NCBI GenBank assembly: GCA_016791475.1
Contig: JAEUWI010000019.1
Coordinates: 1-64,000 of the forward strand
Length of the DNA stretch: 64,000 nt
Direction of reading: 5' to 3'
From: Candidatus Hydrogenedentota bacterium
GTDB lineage: Bacteria > Hydrogenedentota > Hydrogenedentia > Hydrogenedentales > JAEUWI01
The notes under the pieces: generated by a model
The model's database searches: none
Told to the model about the DNA's origin: nothing
Seen by the model: the letters and a program-made list of their open reading frames with translations, nothing else
Made by a program: the position numbers and the translations under genes
Part shown: piece by piece, positions 53,406 through 61,565 of the stretch
How positions within the stretch are numbered: the first letter of the stretch is position 1
Layout: each line of letters starts with the position of its first letter

Positions 53406-54851
53406 TCACTCCTGTCCCTGCTCCTTGACGTCCGCTCTCGCGATAGGTTGGACATTTTCCTTCGGCATCCAGCGGCCCAATTCGTCCTTCAACGCCGCGT
53501 ACTGCGCGTCACCCGCAAGGTTGGTCCATTCCATTTCATCGTTGTCGTGATCGTAAAGCTCTTCCGTGCCATCGCTGTAGCGGATATAACGCCATTTGGC
53601 CGTGCGCACCGCGTGGTTGTTGTAGCCGAAGGTCGTCAACGCGGGCCGCTCCCGTGTTGCGGACGGATCGCGCAACTGGGGCACGAGGCTGAGCCCGTCG
53701 ATACCTTCCCGCGCGGGCAGGCCGCAGAGCTCCGTCAGCGTGGGGTAGATATCGATAAGGCCCACGGGCACGTCACATCGCTGCCCCGGCGTGATGCCGG
53801 CGCCCGCAAAGACGAGAAGATTCCGCGTGGCCTCTTCCCACAGGGTGAACTTGCGCCAGTGCTCCTTCTCACCCAGGTGCCAGCCATGATCAGACCAAAG
53901 CACGATAAGGGTGTTATCCCGGTGCGGGCTCGCCGCCACGGCATCGAGTAATTGGCCTATGCAGGCATCCGTAAAGGCAATGCTCGCCATGTAGGCCTGC
54001 ACCGCCTCCTTCCACTTGCCGGTTTCCAGCACGCGCTTGTGATCGCCATTGGGCTTGGCCGCCGCACGACCCAGCGGGGGCACGTCATCCAGATCGCCCG
54101 CTTTCACCCGGGGCAACTCGATCTCATCAAGGGGATACATATCGAAATACTTCTGCGGGACGTACCACGGGAGATGGGGCTTGAAAAGGCCACACGCCAG
54201 GAAAAAGGGTTTATCCTGCGGCGCCGCCAACTGTTTGCCAACCCACTCGACCACCTGCCCATCGCCCATGTCCGAATCCGCCACATCGAGCGGACCCCAG
54301 TCGAAGTGGGTCACCGCCGCCGCGCCCGCCTTCCAGGGTATCTGGGGAGGCTCCGGATCCTTCGGAGAATTCCTTTCCTGCGACGGCCAAAACGCGTCCC
54401 ATGAAGCGGCGTGCGGATAACGCCCGTGGTAGATCTTCCCGCTGCCCATGGCCGTGTAGCCGTTGGCCATGAAGTGCTGCGGCAGCGTCACCGCCTGCTG
54501 CAACATGGGGCTCGTGCGCCAATCCTGGTTGTTTTCATAGACGCCGGATCGCGAAGGCAGAATACCCGTCATCAGCGCCGTCCGCGAGGGATTGCACAGG
54601 GGCGAGGCACAGTAGGCCCGCGTAAAGGCCGTGCCCTGGGCCGCAAGACGATCCAGATTCGGCGTCTTCACCTGGGGGTTGCCCCCAAGGAAGCCCGGCC
54701 AGTCGTTCAGATCATCAATGGCGATGAACAGCACATTCAAAGGACGTTTTGCTTCGGCGGTCTCAGCGCTGTGTGCCACCGTAGAAACGAGGATCCATGC
54801 GACGACGGTCGCCATGCGGCATGCACGAGTCAAACGCGAATTCCTGGTCAT
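53406..54851 (-). CDS. Secreted Cys-type sulfatase
   Basis: A 481-residue sulfatase; ATG at 54851, with AGGAG about 9 nt upstream, and a signal peptide (MATVVAWILVSTVAHSA). The active-site motif CNPSRTALMTG has Cys86, the residue converted to formylglycine by a maturation enzyme that is not in this window. Metal-binding Asp pair: FIAIDDLND near the N-terminus; later WSDHGWHLGEKEHW is the iduronate-2-sulfatase-like block. It removes sulfate esters from glycans in the periplasm. An extended -10 lies at 54889-54897. Confidence 0.93.
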   Translation of the reverse strand: MTRNSRLTRACRMATVVAWILVSTVAHSAETAEAKRPLNVLFIAIDDLNDWPGFLGGNPQVKTPNLDRLAAQGTAFTRAYCASPLCNPSRTALMTGILPSRSGVYENNQDWRTSPMLQQAVTLPQHFMANGYTAMGSGKIYHGRYPHAASWDAFWPSQERNSPKDPEPPQIPWKAGAAAVTHFDWGPLDVADSDMGDGQVVEWVGKQLAAPQDKPFFLACGLFKPHLPWYVPQKYFDMYPLDEIELPRVKAGDLDDVPPLGRAAAKPNGDHKRVLETGKWKEAVQAYMASIAFTDACIGQLLDAVAASPHRDNTLIVLWSDHGWHLGEKEHWRKFTLWEEATRNLLVFAGAGITPGQRCDVPVGLIDIYPTLTELCGLPAREGIDGLSLVPQLRDPSATRERPALTTFGYNNHAVRTAKWRYIRYSDGTEELYDHDNDEMEWTNLAGDAQYAALKDELGRWMPKENVQPIARADVKEQGQE

Positions 54852-54888
54852 GGGGCGATATCTCCTCAAGTTATAGGTCACCAGGAAC

Positions 54889-54897
54889 AGCGTAGCA
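54889..54897 (-). promoter_or_regulatory. Extended -10 promoter (TGCTACGCT)
   Basis: On the minus strand TGCTACGCT, about 38-46 nt before the sulfatase ATG. It matches the recurrent TGCTAnnnT motif. Confidence 0.5.
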
Positions 54898-54962
54898 CAG
54901 ATAGGCGAGATGGACCAGCCTCATGTGCGGGCAATCTGGAGGAATGACATGTGACACACGAG

Positions 54963-54983
54963 TTCATTCACTATTCTCCATTC
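54963..54983. repeat. 7-nt array (GAATNNN family), short copy
   Basis: On the minus strand three 7-nt units: GAATGGA, GAATAGT, GAATGAA. These are the units found at 4441-4532, 50 kb away. The array sits between the divergent sulfatase and esterase genes. Confidence 0.7.
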
Positions 54984-54994
54984 CCCCGCCCTTG

Positions 54995-55003
54995 TGCTAC
55001 AGT
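54995..55003 (+). promoter_or_regulatory. Extended -10 promoter (TGCTACAGT)
   Basis: TGCTACAGT lies about 49-57 nt before the esterase ATG. No good -35 is visible. Confidence 0.5.
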
Positions 55004-55051
55004 GATCAAATCCCCCATGCAAGGCATTTCGAAGACGGCAAGGAGCCCCCA

Positions 55052-56140
55052 ATGCAAATGACACGCGCCATCATCACGCTTTCGTTGAGCCTGACCGCCA
55101 CCATGGCCCTCGCCGCGCCGCCGCGACCCGAGCCGCCCGTGCGCGCGCCTTCCATCCCCGCAACGGAATTGCCCGACGGCGCGGTGCCGCCCTCCGACGC
55201 GAACGGCAACTTCATCATCGGACCGACCCATGCTCCAGCGCCGGAAATGATCGTGCAGGAGGGCATCCCGGAAGGCACGATTCACGAACTCACCATGCGC
55301 TCGGAGGACAGCGAGATCTACCCCGGCATCGCGCGGGAGAAGGACACCTTCGGCACGCCCGATCCCGAGAACAAGGCGAAGCTCATTGTCACCACAAGCC
55401 ACCCGGCGCCTTATGTGCGCAAGGTCGCCGTCTATGTTCCCGCAGGCTATACCCCCGGGACCGAAGCTCCCTTCATCGTGGGCGCCGACGGCCCCGACAC
55501 GATGCTCTTCACCGCCCTGGACAACCTCATCGCCCAGAAGCGCGTGCCCGCGATGGTCGCCATCTCCATCGGCAACGGCAGCGGCGACGCCCAGGGCAGC
55601 CAGCGCGGATTGGAGTACGACACCATGTCGGGCCTCTACGCCGAGTTCGTGGAAACCGAAGTGCTTCCCCTCGTCGAGCGCGAATGCAACGTGAAGCTCA
55701 CCAAAGACCCCGAAGGCCGCGCCACCATGGGCTGCAGCTCCGGCGGCTCCTGCGCCATGATCATGGCCTGGTACCGTCCCGACCTCTACCGCCGCGTCCT
55801 CACCTTCTCCGGCACCTACGTGAACCAGCAATGGCCCTGGAACCCCGAAACGCCCATGGGCGCCTGGGGCTTCCACCAGACCCTCATCCCCCAGAGCGAA
55901 AAGAAGCCCCTCCGCATCTGGATGCACGTCGGCGACAAGGACCTCCTCAACCCCAACGTCCAGCGCGACGACATGCACGACTGGGTCGAAGCCAACAACC
56001 GCATGGCCCAGGCACTGGCCGCAAAGGGCTACGACTACCAGTACGTCTTCGCGAAGAACGCGAAGCACTGCGAGGGGATCGTGAAGCAGCAATTGCTGCC
56101 TACCGCGCTGGAGTATGTGTGGAAGGGGTATGGAGACTGA
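55052..56140 (+). CDS. Secreted putative esterase (Fes/D-like, PF00756 type)
   Basis: A 362-residue protein; ATG at 55052 with AAGGAG seven bases upstream, and signal peptide MQMTRAIITLSLSLTATMALA. A Pro-rich stretch follows. The esterase domain has a nucleophile elbow GCSSGGSCAM (about residue 230), FSGTYVNQQWPWNP, an acid in HVGDKDLLNP, and a C-terminal His in NAKHCEGIV. The family includes enterochelin, feruloyl and acetyl-xylan esterases. Given the neighbours, removal of acyl groups from plant or animal glycans is plausible. Confidence 0.88.
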   Translation: MQMTRAIITLSLSLTATMALAAPPRPEPPVRAPSIPATELPDGAVPPSDANGNFIIGPTHAPAPEMIVQEGIPEGTIHELTMRSEDSEIYPGIAREKDTFGTPDPENKAKLIVTTSHPAPYVRKVAVYVPAGYTPGTEAPFIVGADGPDTMLFTALDNLIAQKRVPAMVAISIGNGSGDAQGSQRGLEYDTMSGLYAEFVETEVLPLVERECNVKLTKDPEGRATMGCSSGGSCAMIMAWYRPDLYRRVLTFSGTYVNQQWPWNPETPMGAWGFHQTLIPQSEKKPLRIWMHVGDKDLLNPNVQRDDMHDWVEANNRMAQALAAKGYDYQYVFAKNAKHCEGIVKQQLLPTALEYVWKGYGD

Positions 56141-56156
56141 CGCACCGCGAGAAGTA

Positions 56157-56214
56157 TAAAGAGGCCCGCGCAATTGGCGAACCCGACGGGTGCCACCCGC
56201 ACGCGGGCCGCCTC
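56157..56214 (+). ncRNA. Candidate structured leader sharing a motif with 37501
   Basis: GAGGCCCGCG (56161-56170) pairs with CGCGGGCCGCCTC (56202-56214) apart from a 3-nt bulge, and an inner GGGTG/CACCC hairpin sits between. The start TAAAGAGGCCCGC and the inner GAACCCGA.GGG also occur at 37501-37536. It lies 17 nt after the esterase stop and 92 nt before the next start. Function unknown. Confidence 0.4.
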
Positions 56215-56305
56215 TGGCGGCCAACAGCTTGCGGGTGATGGGACTTCATGCCGGAGCGGACACTCGAACCGGCACGTAACACAGACAAACAATAGGAAAA
56301 GCACC

Positions 56306-57001
56306 ATGTCCGACAAACCATTCAGACCCGCCTTCGACGAAGAGCACGCCGCGGCCTACGACGAGCGCTTCGCCCGACTTGCCCCCTTTAAAGACGCCCT
56401 TCATCTTGCCATGCGCGGCCTGCTCGCCGAGCTCCCGGTGAACGCCCGCATCCTCTCCGTTGGCGCGGGCACCGGGGCGGAGTTGCTCTACCTCGCCAAC
56501 GCCTTCCCCGGCTGGACCTTCACCCTCGTCGAGCCCGCCCCCGCCATGCTCAACCGCTGCCGCGAAAAGGCCGCCGTGGCCGGGATCAACGCCCGCTGCA
56601 CCTTTCACGAGGGCTACCTCGACGCCCTCCCCCACGCCGAACCCTTCGACGCCGCCACCTCCATCCTCGTGTCCCAGTTTGTGCTCATCCGCCAGAAGCG
56701 CGTCAACTACTTTCAGGACATCGCCGCACGCCTCAAGCCCGAAGGACACCTCGTCACCGCCGACCTCGCCGGCGAACCCGGAACAACGAACTTCGAGGCC
56801 TGGATCGCACTCCAGAAATACAACGGTTCCAGTGACGAACAAGCCGATCAATACCGAACGGCCCTGAAAGAGCACGTCGCCGTCGCCCCACCGAAAGAAG
56901 TGGCCGACATCATCACCGAAGGCGGCTTCGACACGCCGACGCTGGTATGTCAGACGCTGTTGATACATATGTGGCATTCGCGCAAAGGCCTTGGAACTTG
57001 A
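56306..57001 (+). CDS. SAM-dependent methyltransferase
   Basis: A 231-residue protein; ATG at 56306 with AGGAAA upstream. Class I methyltransferase: RILSVGAGTGAELLYLA (motif I), FTLVEPAPAMLNRCREKA (motif II), FDAATSILVSQFV and GHLVTADLAGEPGT. The N-terminal AAAYDERFARLAPFKDALHLAM resembles the CmoA and tellurite-resistance type, but substrate residues cannot be judged by eye. It is probably a small-molecule or tRNA-linked methyltransferase. Context gives no further clue. Confidence 0.85.
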   Translation: MSDKPFRPAFDEEHAAAYDERFARLAPFKDALHLAMRGLLAELPVNARILSVGAGTGAELLYLANAFPGWTFTLVEPAPAMLNRCREKAAVAGINARCTFHEGYLDALPHAEPFDAATSILVSQFVLIRQKRVNYFQDIAARLKPEGHLVTADLAGEPGTTNFEAWIALQKYNGSSDEQADQYRTALKEHVAVAPPKEVADIITEGGFDTPTLVCQTLLIHMWHSRKGLGT

Positions 57002-57067
57002 CCTTTCGTCATACGAGTGAACTGGCGCCCCTGAACTAACGTCACGATGCCTTGCTGTAAGAACGAT

Positions 57068-57213
57068 GCGCAAGGCTGAGAGCGCGGGCGTCTCGCCTGC
57101 ATCATGTGCCGCAGGCACATGAAAGTACGACGAGGCTCCGCTTACGGTTGGCGGCGCGACGTGCATCACTGGTGCGTAATGCAGGCCGGACGCCTGCGCT
57201 CCCAGCCTTGCGC
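57068..57213. mobile_element. REP/MITE-like element, 35-bp inverted ends
   Basis: Arm 57068-57102 and arm 57179-57213 are inverse copies matching at 31 of 35 positions. Between them is a perfect 8-bp hairpin (CATGTGCC/GGCACATG, 57104-57122). The total of 146 bp and the GC-rich GAGCGC..GGCGTC core are typical of REP/BIME units. It lies just before a decayed hicB-like fragment. Confidence 0.65.
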
Positions 57214-57260
57214 GTCCTCTTGAATGAAAATCGTGGTGTCGCGAGCTTGTGAACACGGCA

Positions 57261-57380
57261 ATGAGCCAACCAATCCTGGAGTATCAACTGTCGATTACGT
57301 ACGAGCTCATCATCTACTGGAGTGAAGCCGATCTGACCGGCGCGTTGTCGCAAGAAGTTCCACGTCGCACTTGCCATTGA
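57261..57380 (+). pseudogene. HicB-like antitoxin fragment
   Basis: A 39-residue frame from the ATG at 57261. It contains YELIIYWSEAD, very like the start of HicB-family antitoxins (YEIIIYWSEED), then a degraded ALSQEVPRRTC where the family has AFVAEVPELPGC. The rest of HicB and any hicA partner are missing. This reads as the remnant of a toxin-antitoxin locus. Confidence rests on one short motif. Confidence 0.5.
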
Positions 57381-57405
57381 CATACAAAAACCATCAAAGT
57401 ACCCA
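57377..57405 (+). promoter_or_regulatory. Possible promoter for 125-residue membrane protein
   Basis: TTGACA (57377-57382), a 17-nt spacer, then TACCCA (57400-57405). The -35 is perfect and the -10 poor. The next start codon is 45 nt on. Confidence 0.4.
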
Positions 57406-57449
57406 TAGCTTTCGCCCCGGCACAGAAACTCAGAGGAGCCAGCGTTCTT

Positions 57450-57827
57450 ATGAAAAGCCCAAACAAGTCAAAGGCGCTCGTATTCGCAGGCTTGCTGGCC
57501 GTGTTTACACTTGTGACGTTTCTTATCACCAATTCAGGCGTGGATGACGGACCCGACCATGGCGCTCGTGTGTTCCAAACCACCCTGGGCACGATCACGG
57601 GGCCGCTCACCGGGGCGATTTCCAGGGGATTTCAGGATTGCTGTCTGAGCTTCTCGCTTTCCGTCATGATGTATTGCGGACCCGTCCTCGCGATTGGGTT
57701 CGCGGCCCAGTTTCTTCGACTTCCGGATCTTAGATGGGCGCGCGTGCTGAAAATGGCCCTGTGGACTATCGGTTGGCTGGCGTGGTTCGGCGGGGGCATC
57801 TTGTCTTTCGGGCACGCCCTGTCATAG
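57450..57827 (+). CDS. Small membrane protein, unknown function
   Basis: A 125-residue protein; ATG at 57450 with GAGGAG about 11 nt upstream. Three hydrophobic segments are visible at about residues 9-27, 65-85 and 100-121. A Gly/Thr/Arg-rich loop (GTITGPLTGAISRGFQDCC) and two adjacent Cys (residues 64-65) are the only landmarks. I do not recognise a family. It is 44 nt before the GH42-like gene and could be co-transcribed with it. Confidence 0.6.
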   Translation: MKSPNKSKALVFAGLLAVFTLVTFLITNSGVDDGPDHGARVFQTTLGTITGPLTGAISRGFQDCCLSFSLSVMMYCGPVLAIGFAAQFLRLPDLRWARVLKMALWTIGWLAWFGGGILSFGHALS

Positions 57828-57871
57828 ATTGAAGGGCGCCTTCCTCCACCTGTCAGCAAAGGATTACTTTC

Positions 57872-60094
57872 ATGGGCGCCATCTCGCCAGTCCCAACAGC
57901 ATTCCGCAGGTGCGCCGTCGCGCTTTTTCTGACCTTCTTCGCCGCGCCGACCCACGCCCAGATCACCTCGGGCGTGGGCGAGGCGGGCGGCGCTCCGGTG
58001 CTGATGATCAACGGCGCGGCCCATCCCGGCGCTTCGTACATGACCTATGTGGGCGTGGGCGATCCGGCGAAACCGAGCGCGCAGTTGACGCGCTATGTGA
58101 ACGGCTTCGGCGGCGCGGGCTGTGATTTCTTCACCTTCGTGATCGACCTTGGCGGACTCTATGGCTATACCCCCACGGTGTGGCCGGAGCCGGATCGCTT
58201 CGATTTCACCTACTTGGATGCGTCCGCGCGGGCGGTGTTGGCGGCGGGCGGGCCGGAGGCGAAGTTGATGATCCAGTTGTACATGGACACGCCGGCGTGG
58301 TGGTCCGCGCAACACCCGGAGGAGCTGCTGCGCCTGAGCAATGGCGAGACGACCTTCGGCGAGAAGCTCTTCGCCCTGCCGCGCCCGGGGGAGCTGCCCT
58401 CCATCGCGTCGGACGTGTGGCGTGCCGACATGAAGCGGGTCATCGAGGTGCTCATCGATCACGTGGCGCAGTCCGACTATGGCGCGCGGGTCATCGGCTA
58501 TCAAGTGACGGGGCAGAAGACGCAGGAGTGGTATCACTGGAGCATGAACACGCCCGAGCTGGGGGATTACTCCGCGCCGATGGTGAAGGCGTGGCGCGGG
58601 TGGCTCCGGGCCCGCTATGGCACGGACGAGGCCCTGCACGCCGCGTGGCACCAACCCGATGCGACGCTGGACACGGCGGCCATCCCCACGAAGGAGGAGC
58701 GCTACGGCGCGGCGGACGCGACGTTCCGCGATCCGGTGAAGGAGGCCCATGTCATCGATTTCCACCGATTCTGGTCGGACATCATGGCGGACACCATCGC
58801 GTACTTTGCGGGGGTGGTGAAAGAGAAGACGGGTCACACAAAAGTGGTCGGGGGCTTCTACGCCTATTCCTTCGAATTTGCCGAGCTCGCGGAAGACGCG
58901 GGGCACCTGGCCCTGGGCAGGCTGATGGAATGCCCGGACCTCGATTTCATCATGGCGCCCGCGAGCTACCACCGGCGCAACCTGAAAGGTGGCCAGAGCT
59001 GCTTCCGCGCGCCGCTGCTCTCGCTGCGCCAGCACGGGAAACTCTTCTGGAACGACTTTGACCCGGCGAGCTTCAAGATCCTCGACAAGGACAAGGCCGC
59101 GCTGGCCCCGTGGATCGATGTGCTCGCGGTGACGGACACAGCGGAGGAGTTCACATGGATGATGGGCCGGGAGCTGGGCAATGCCCTGGCCAACGGCGTG
59201 AACATGGCCTGGTTCGACCTTCACGGCGGCTACTACGACGACCCGACGATCCTGGCGCACGTGGCCAAGCAGCGGAAGATCCGCGAGGCGGCCCTCGGGC
59301 GGGATCGGCGATCCACCGCGCAGATCCTCGTGGTCTTCGATGAAGACTCCATGCACTACCTGAAGTTTCGCGATCCACTCGTGCGCAAGGTGCTCATCGA
59401 GCAGCTCGCCGAACTGCCCTTCGTCGCGCCTTATGATTCCATGCTCCTTTCCGATCTCGGGCGCGTGGACCCGGCGCAATACAAGCTCGTGATCATGGCC
59501 AATACCTTCAAGCTCGACCGCCCCCAGCGCGATGTGCTGTCCCAGACGATTCTTCGCGATGGGCGAACAGTGCTGTGGCTCTATGCGCCGGGTTATTTCG
59601 CCGAGCCGGGCACACCGGGAAGCGCAGCGGCGATGGAGGCCCTCACGGGCATCCCGATAGTATCCGTCACCGCCGATCAGGTCGTCGCGGCGCCCCTTCT
59701 GGCCAGCGGCGCCTCGGTGGAGATTCCGCCCATGCAGGGCCAGCAATTCGCGGCGCAGGCAGCCGACGGTACCGTGGCCGTGGTGGGTAACGCGGGCCGG
59801 GAAGGCTGGCGCTCGGTCTATTCGAGTCGCGTCCCTCTGCCCGCGACCTACCTGCGCGAAATCGCCTCGGCGGCCGGAGTACACCTCTACAGCGACAACC
59901 CGAAGGATCAGGTCTACGCCAGCGGCGCGTGGCTGACCCTGGCTGCAAGCGGGGATGCCGGGCCGAGAACCATTCGCCTCCGCACACCGGCCACGGTGCG
60001 CGATGCCTATACTGGCGCGGAGATCGCGACGGGCGCCAGCGAGTTCACGGCGGACTTCAAGCCCTGGGAAGTGCGGTTGTTTGAGCTGGAGTAG
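57872..60094 (+). CDS. Secreted glycoside hydrolase, GH42-like (clan A)
   Basis: A 740-residue protein; ATG at 57872 with AAAGGA eight bases upstream, and signal peptide ending THAQ. The first 400 residues form a probable TIM barrel with GH42-like segments (GGLYGYTPTVWPEPDRFDFTY, MIQLYMDTPAWW). A likely acid/base Glu lies in GYQVTGQKTQEWYHW (about residue 220). Residues about 480-640 resemble the beta-galactosidase trimerisation domain (flavodoxin-like), and a C-terminal beta domain ends in the usual FKPWEVRLFEL. It probably cleaves beta-linked galactose or similar sugars; exact specificity unknown. Confidence 0.82.
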   Translation: MGAISPVPTAFRRCAVALFLTFFAAPTHAQITSGVGEAGGAPVLMINGAAHPGASYMTYVGVGDPAKPSAQLTRYVNGFGGAGCDFFTFVIDLGGLYGYTPTVWPEPDRFDFTYLDASARAVLAAGGPEAKLMIQLYMDTPAWWSAQHPEELLRLSNGETTFGEKLFALPRPGELPSIASDVWRADMKRVIEVLIDHVAQSDYGARVIGYQVTGQKTQEWYHWSMNTPELGDYSAPMVKAWRGWLRARYGTDEALHAAWHQPDATLDTAAIPTKEERYGAADATFRDPVKEAHVIDFHRFWSDIMADTIAYFAGVVKEKTGHTKVVGGFYAYSFEFAELAEDAGHLALGRLMECPDLDFIMAPASYHRRNLKGGQSCFRAPLLSLRQHGKLFWNDFDPASFKILDKDKAALAPWIDVLAVTDTAEEFTWMMGRELGNALANGVNMAWFDLHGGYYDDPTILAHVAKQRKIREAALGRDRRSTAQILVVFDEDSMHYLKFRDPLVRKVLIEQLAELPFVAPYDSMLLSDLGRVDPAQYKLVIMANTFKLDRPQRDVLSQTILRDGRTVLWLYAPGYFAEPGTPGSAAAMEALTGIPIVSVTADQVVAAPLLASGASVEIPPMQGQQFAAQAADGTVAVVGNAGREGWRSVYSSRVPLPATYLREIASAAGVHLYSDNPKDQVYASGAWLTLAASGDAGPRTIRLRTPATVRDAYTGAEIATGASEFTADFKPWEVRLFELE

Positions 60095-60160
60095 GAGCGT
60101 ACCCTGCGGCGATACACTCTCAATTACCTCAAGCCAGTCCTCGAGGATCTTTGTTTGAGC

Positions 60161-60254
60161 GTGGTTCAGGGGAAAAAGTTATTTAACCTCAAAGGACGCA
60201 AACAGAACGATAATAAGTCCTCCTTTGCACCCTCTAAGTTCTTTGTGGTTCAGG
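60161..60254. repeat. 9-nt inverted array (CACAAAGGA family)
   Basis: The left arm (60185-60217) reads CTCAAAGGA, CGCAAACAG, AACGATAAT; the right arm (60218-60250), read inversely, gives AACCACAAAGAAC and GTGCAAAGGAGG in 9-nt phase. A direct repeat GTGGTTCAGG occurs at 60161-60170 and 60245-60254. It lies 67-160 nt after the GH42-like gene. The rest of 60095-60359 shows nothing else. Confidence 0.6.
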
Positions 60255-60359
60255 TTTTCGTATTGCCGCGAACAACGCTTGGAAGAATTCTCCGGTAAAG
60301 CCGAAAAGAACGCTCGAACCAGGTGACTCGAATCTCAACGATGCAGGGTCCGCGCTACC

Positions 60360-60830
60360 CTATTCCGGCAGCGACTTGAAACCCACATACCATACCAGAA
60401 CCGCGACAAGCTGCCACGAAACAAAAAGTATTCCCCACAACGCAAGTATTCCCCCAACTCGCTCAAAGATGTCCGGTGACGGTAGGCCGAGTAACAGCAA
60501 CAATAGATCGTTGGCGGCCGCCGATATGAGCAGGATAATGGACAGGTAAAAACCAATGCGAGATTGGCGGTACGCCCACGCCACACCAAGCAGGGGAACT
60601 TGGATCAGGGGGAGAATTGATGCCCCCGCGCCACCACCCCAACCGTGGCCAGCCCCGGTCAATCCAGCCCCCATCAGACCCAGGACACAGCTATACGTGA
60701 AGCCAACCACGGCTAGTATCAGGGCGCGGGGCCAGATGGCTCCCGGCCAGACTTTGTATTCATCGGGATTGTAGGCTGCGTTTTTTGCCGGGGAATCTAA
60801 TTCGGGGGCCTCATCATTCGCAGGATTCAT
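60360..60830 (-). CDS. Four-helix membrane protein, unknown function
   Basis: A 156-residue protein from the ATG at 60830 (AAGG 11 nt upstream); ATG at 60848 is an alternative. Four hydrophobic stretches: ALILAVVGFTYSCVLGLMGAG, ASILPLIQVPLLGVAWAY, IGFYLSIILLISAAANDLLLLLLG and LALWGILFVSWQLVAVLVWYV. A soluble N-terminus (NPANDEAPELDSPAKN) lies first. No family recognised. It is isolated between catabolic genes and has no obvious partner. Confidence 0.55.
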   Translation of the reverse strand: MNPANDEAPELDSPAKNAAYNPDEYKVWPGAIWPRALILAVVGFTYSCVLGLMGAGLTGAGHGWGGGAGASILPLIQVPLLGVAWAYRQSRIGFYLSIILLISAAANDLLLLLLGLPSPDIFERVGGILALWGILFVSWQLVAVLVWYVGFKSLPE

Positions 60831-61049
60831 ATTATCGCGTGCCTTCATAAAGTATGGTGGGGGCCTTTTGTCGCTTATCAAATGATAGTTGAAATTGCTC
60901 CGGCAATTCGAGCATTCGAGTTGGTACCGCATTCGAAAACATCCTCACCCCTGCGTTATCCTGTTGCCCGGCACGATACCGCGTCACCAGGCGGCTCGAG
61001 TTACCCTGAGCACCGTACCCCGTCGCTTAACGTGACCAGGAAAATCCGC

Positions 61050-61187
61050 ATGCAGAAGATCGCTCGCCCCCGTATGGACCGCCGCCAATTTTTTGCTTAC
61101 GCCGCCCTGGCCTCGGCGGGGCTTGTAACCGTTTCGGCCCGCGCCGATGCCCGGTCGAATATGCTCATCATCCCCACCGACCAGTAG
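61050..61187 (+). pseudogene. Sulfatase N-terminal remnant with Tat signal
   Basis: From the ATG at 61050 (AGGAAAA upstream) a twin-arginine signal peptide (DRRQFFAYAALASAGLVTVSA) leads to SNMLIIPTDQ, the first strand and metal Asp of a sulfatase. It then meets TAG at 61185, where sulfatases usually have Gln (TDQQWAG); the next codons do read WAG before similarity is lost. The rest of the gene is deleted. The start signals survive, so a 45-residue exported peptide may still be made. Confidence 0.6.
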
Positions 61188-61255
61188 TGGGCGGGGGACT
61201 CGTCGGGCAGCAGGGCGGCGTGTACAGTTCACATTTGTAGGCATGGTGGAGAATC

Positions 61256-61292
61256 GGCTACTCTAAAACCGCACGGGCGAGCGGCTCGCCCG
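61256..61292 (+). promoter_or_regulatory. Promoter and hairpin before the first small protein
   Basis: TTGTAG (61235-61240) and, 18 nt on, TACTCT within GGCTACTCT (61256-61264). A CGGGCGAG/CTCGCCCG hairpin follows at 61273-61292, in the leader of the small gene. Confidence 0.4.
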
Positions 61293-61329
61293 GAGTATGA
61301 CCGCTTCAACCAACAAAAGGGGTATTCCC

Positions 61330-61461
61330 ATGGCTGACAAAGAACTCGAAAAGGAAATGAAGGCGCTCGCGAAGGAGATTATGGACTACACGAATAAGAA
61401 GCTTGCCCAGATGGAAAAGAATCTGGTTGCCTATATCGACAAGAAGGCCGATGGCAAGTAA
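61330..61461 (+). CDS. Small Lys/Glu-rich helical protein, copy 1
   Basis: A 43-residue protein, ATG at 61330 with AAAGGGG upstream. It reads as one amphipathic helix (MADKELEKEMKALAKEIMDY...), with hydrophobic residues every three to four positions and a Lys-rich C-terminus. A paralogue lies 104 nt downstream with the same start (MA[D/N]KELEKE[M/L]K) and end (DKK..GK). Two related copies, each with a ribosome binding site, argue that this is a real gene. It contains no Cys or Trp and no signal peptide. It could be a nucleoid or RNA-associated protein, a small oligomerising helix or an antitoxin; none is supported directly. Confidence 0.7.
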   Translation: MADKELEKEMKALAKEIMDYTNKKLAQMEKNLVAYIDKKADGK

Positions 61462-61565
61462 GGGACGCGTCGATCCATCGTTGCTCACGACGGCTTCACG
61501 TTGGCGTCGCGCCATGCGTGCAGGCGGAGGCCGCTGTCCCGAAATCTAGATCGAAAGGCATTGTG

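Noticed and set aside
56157-56214. Cobalamin riboswitch
   Set aside because: A GGGTGCCACCC hairpin superficially resembles part of one, but the B12-box sequence is absent.
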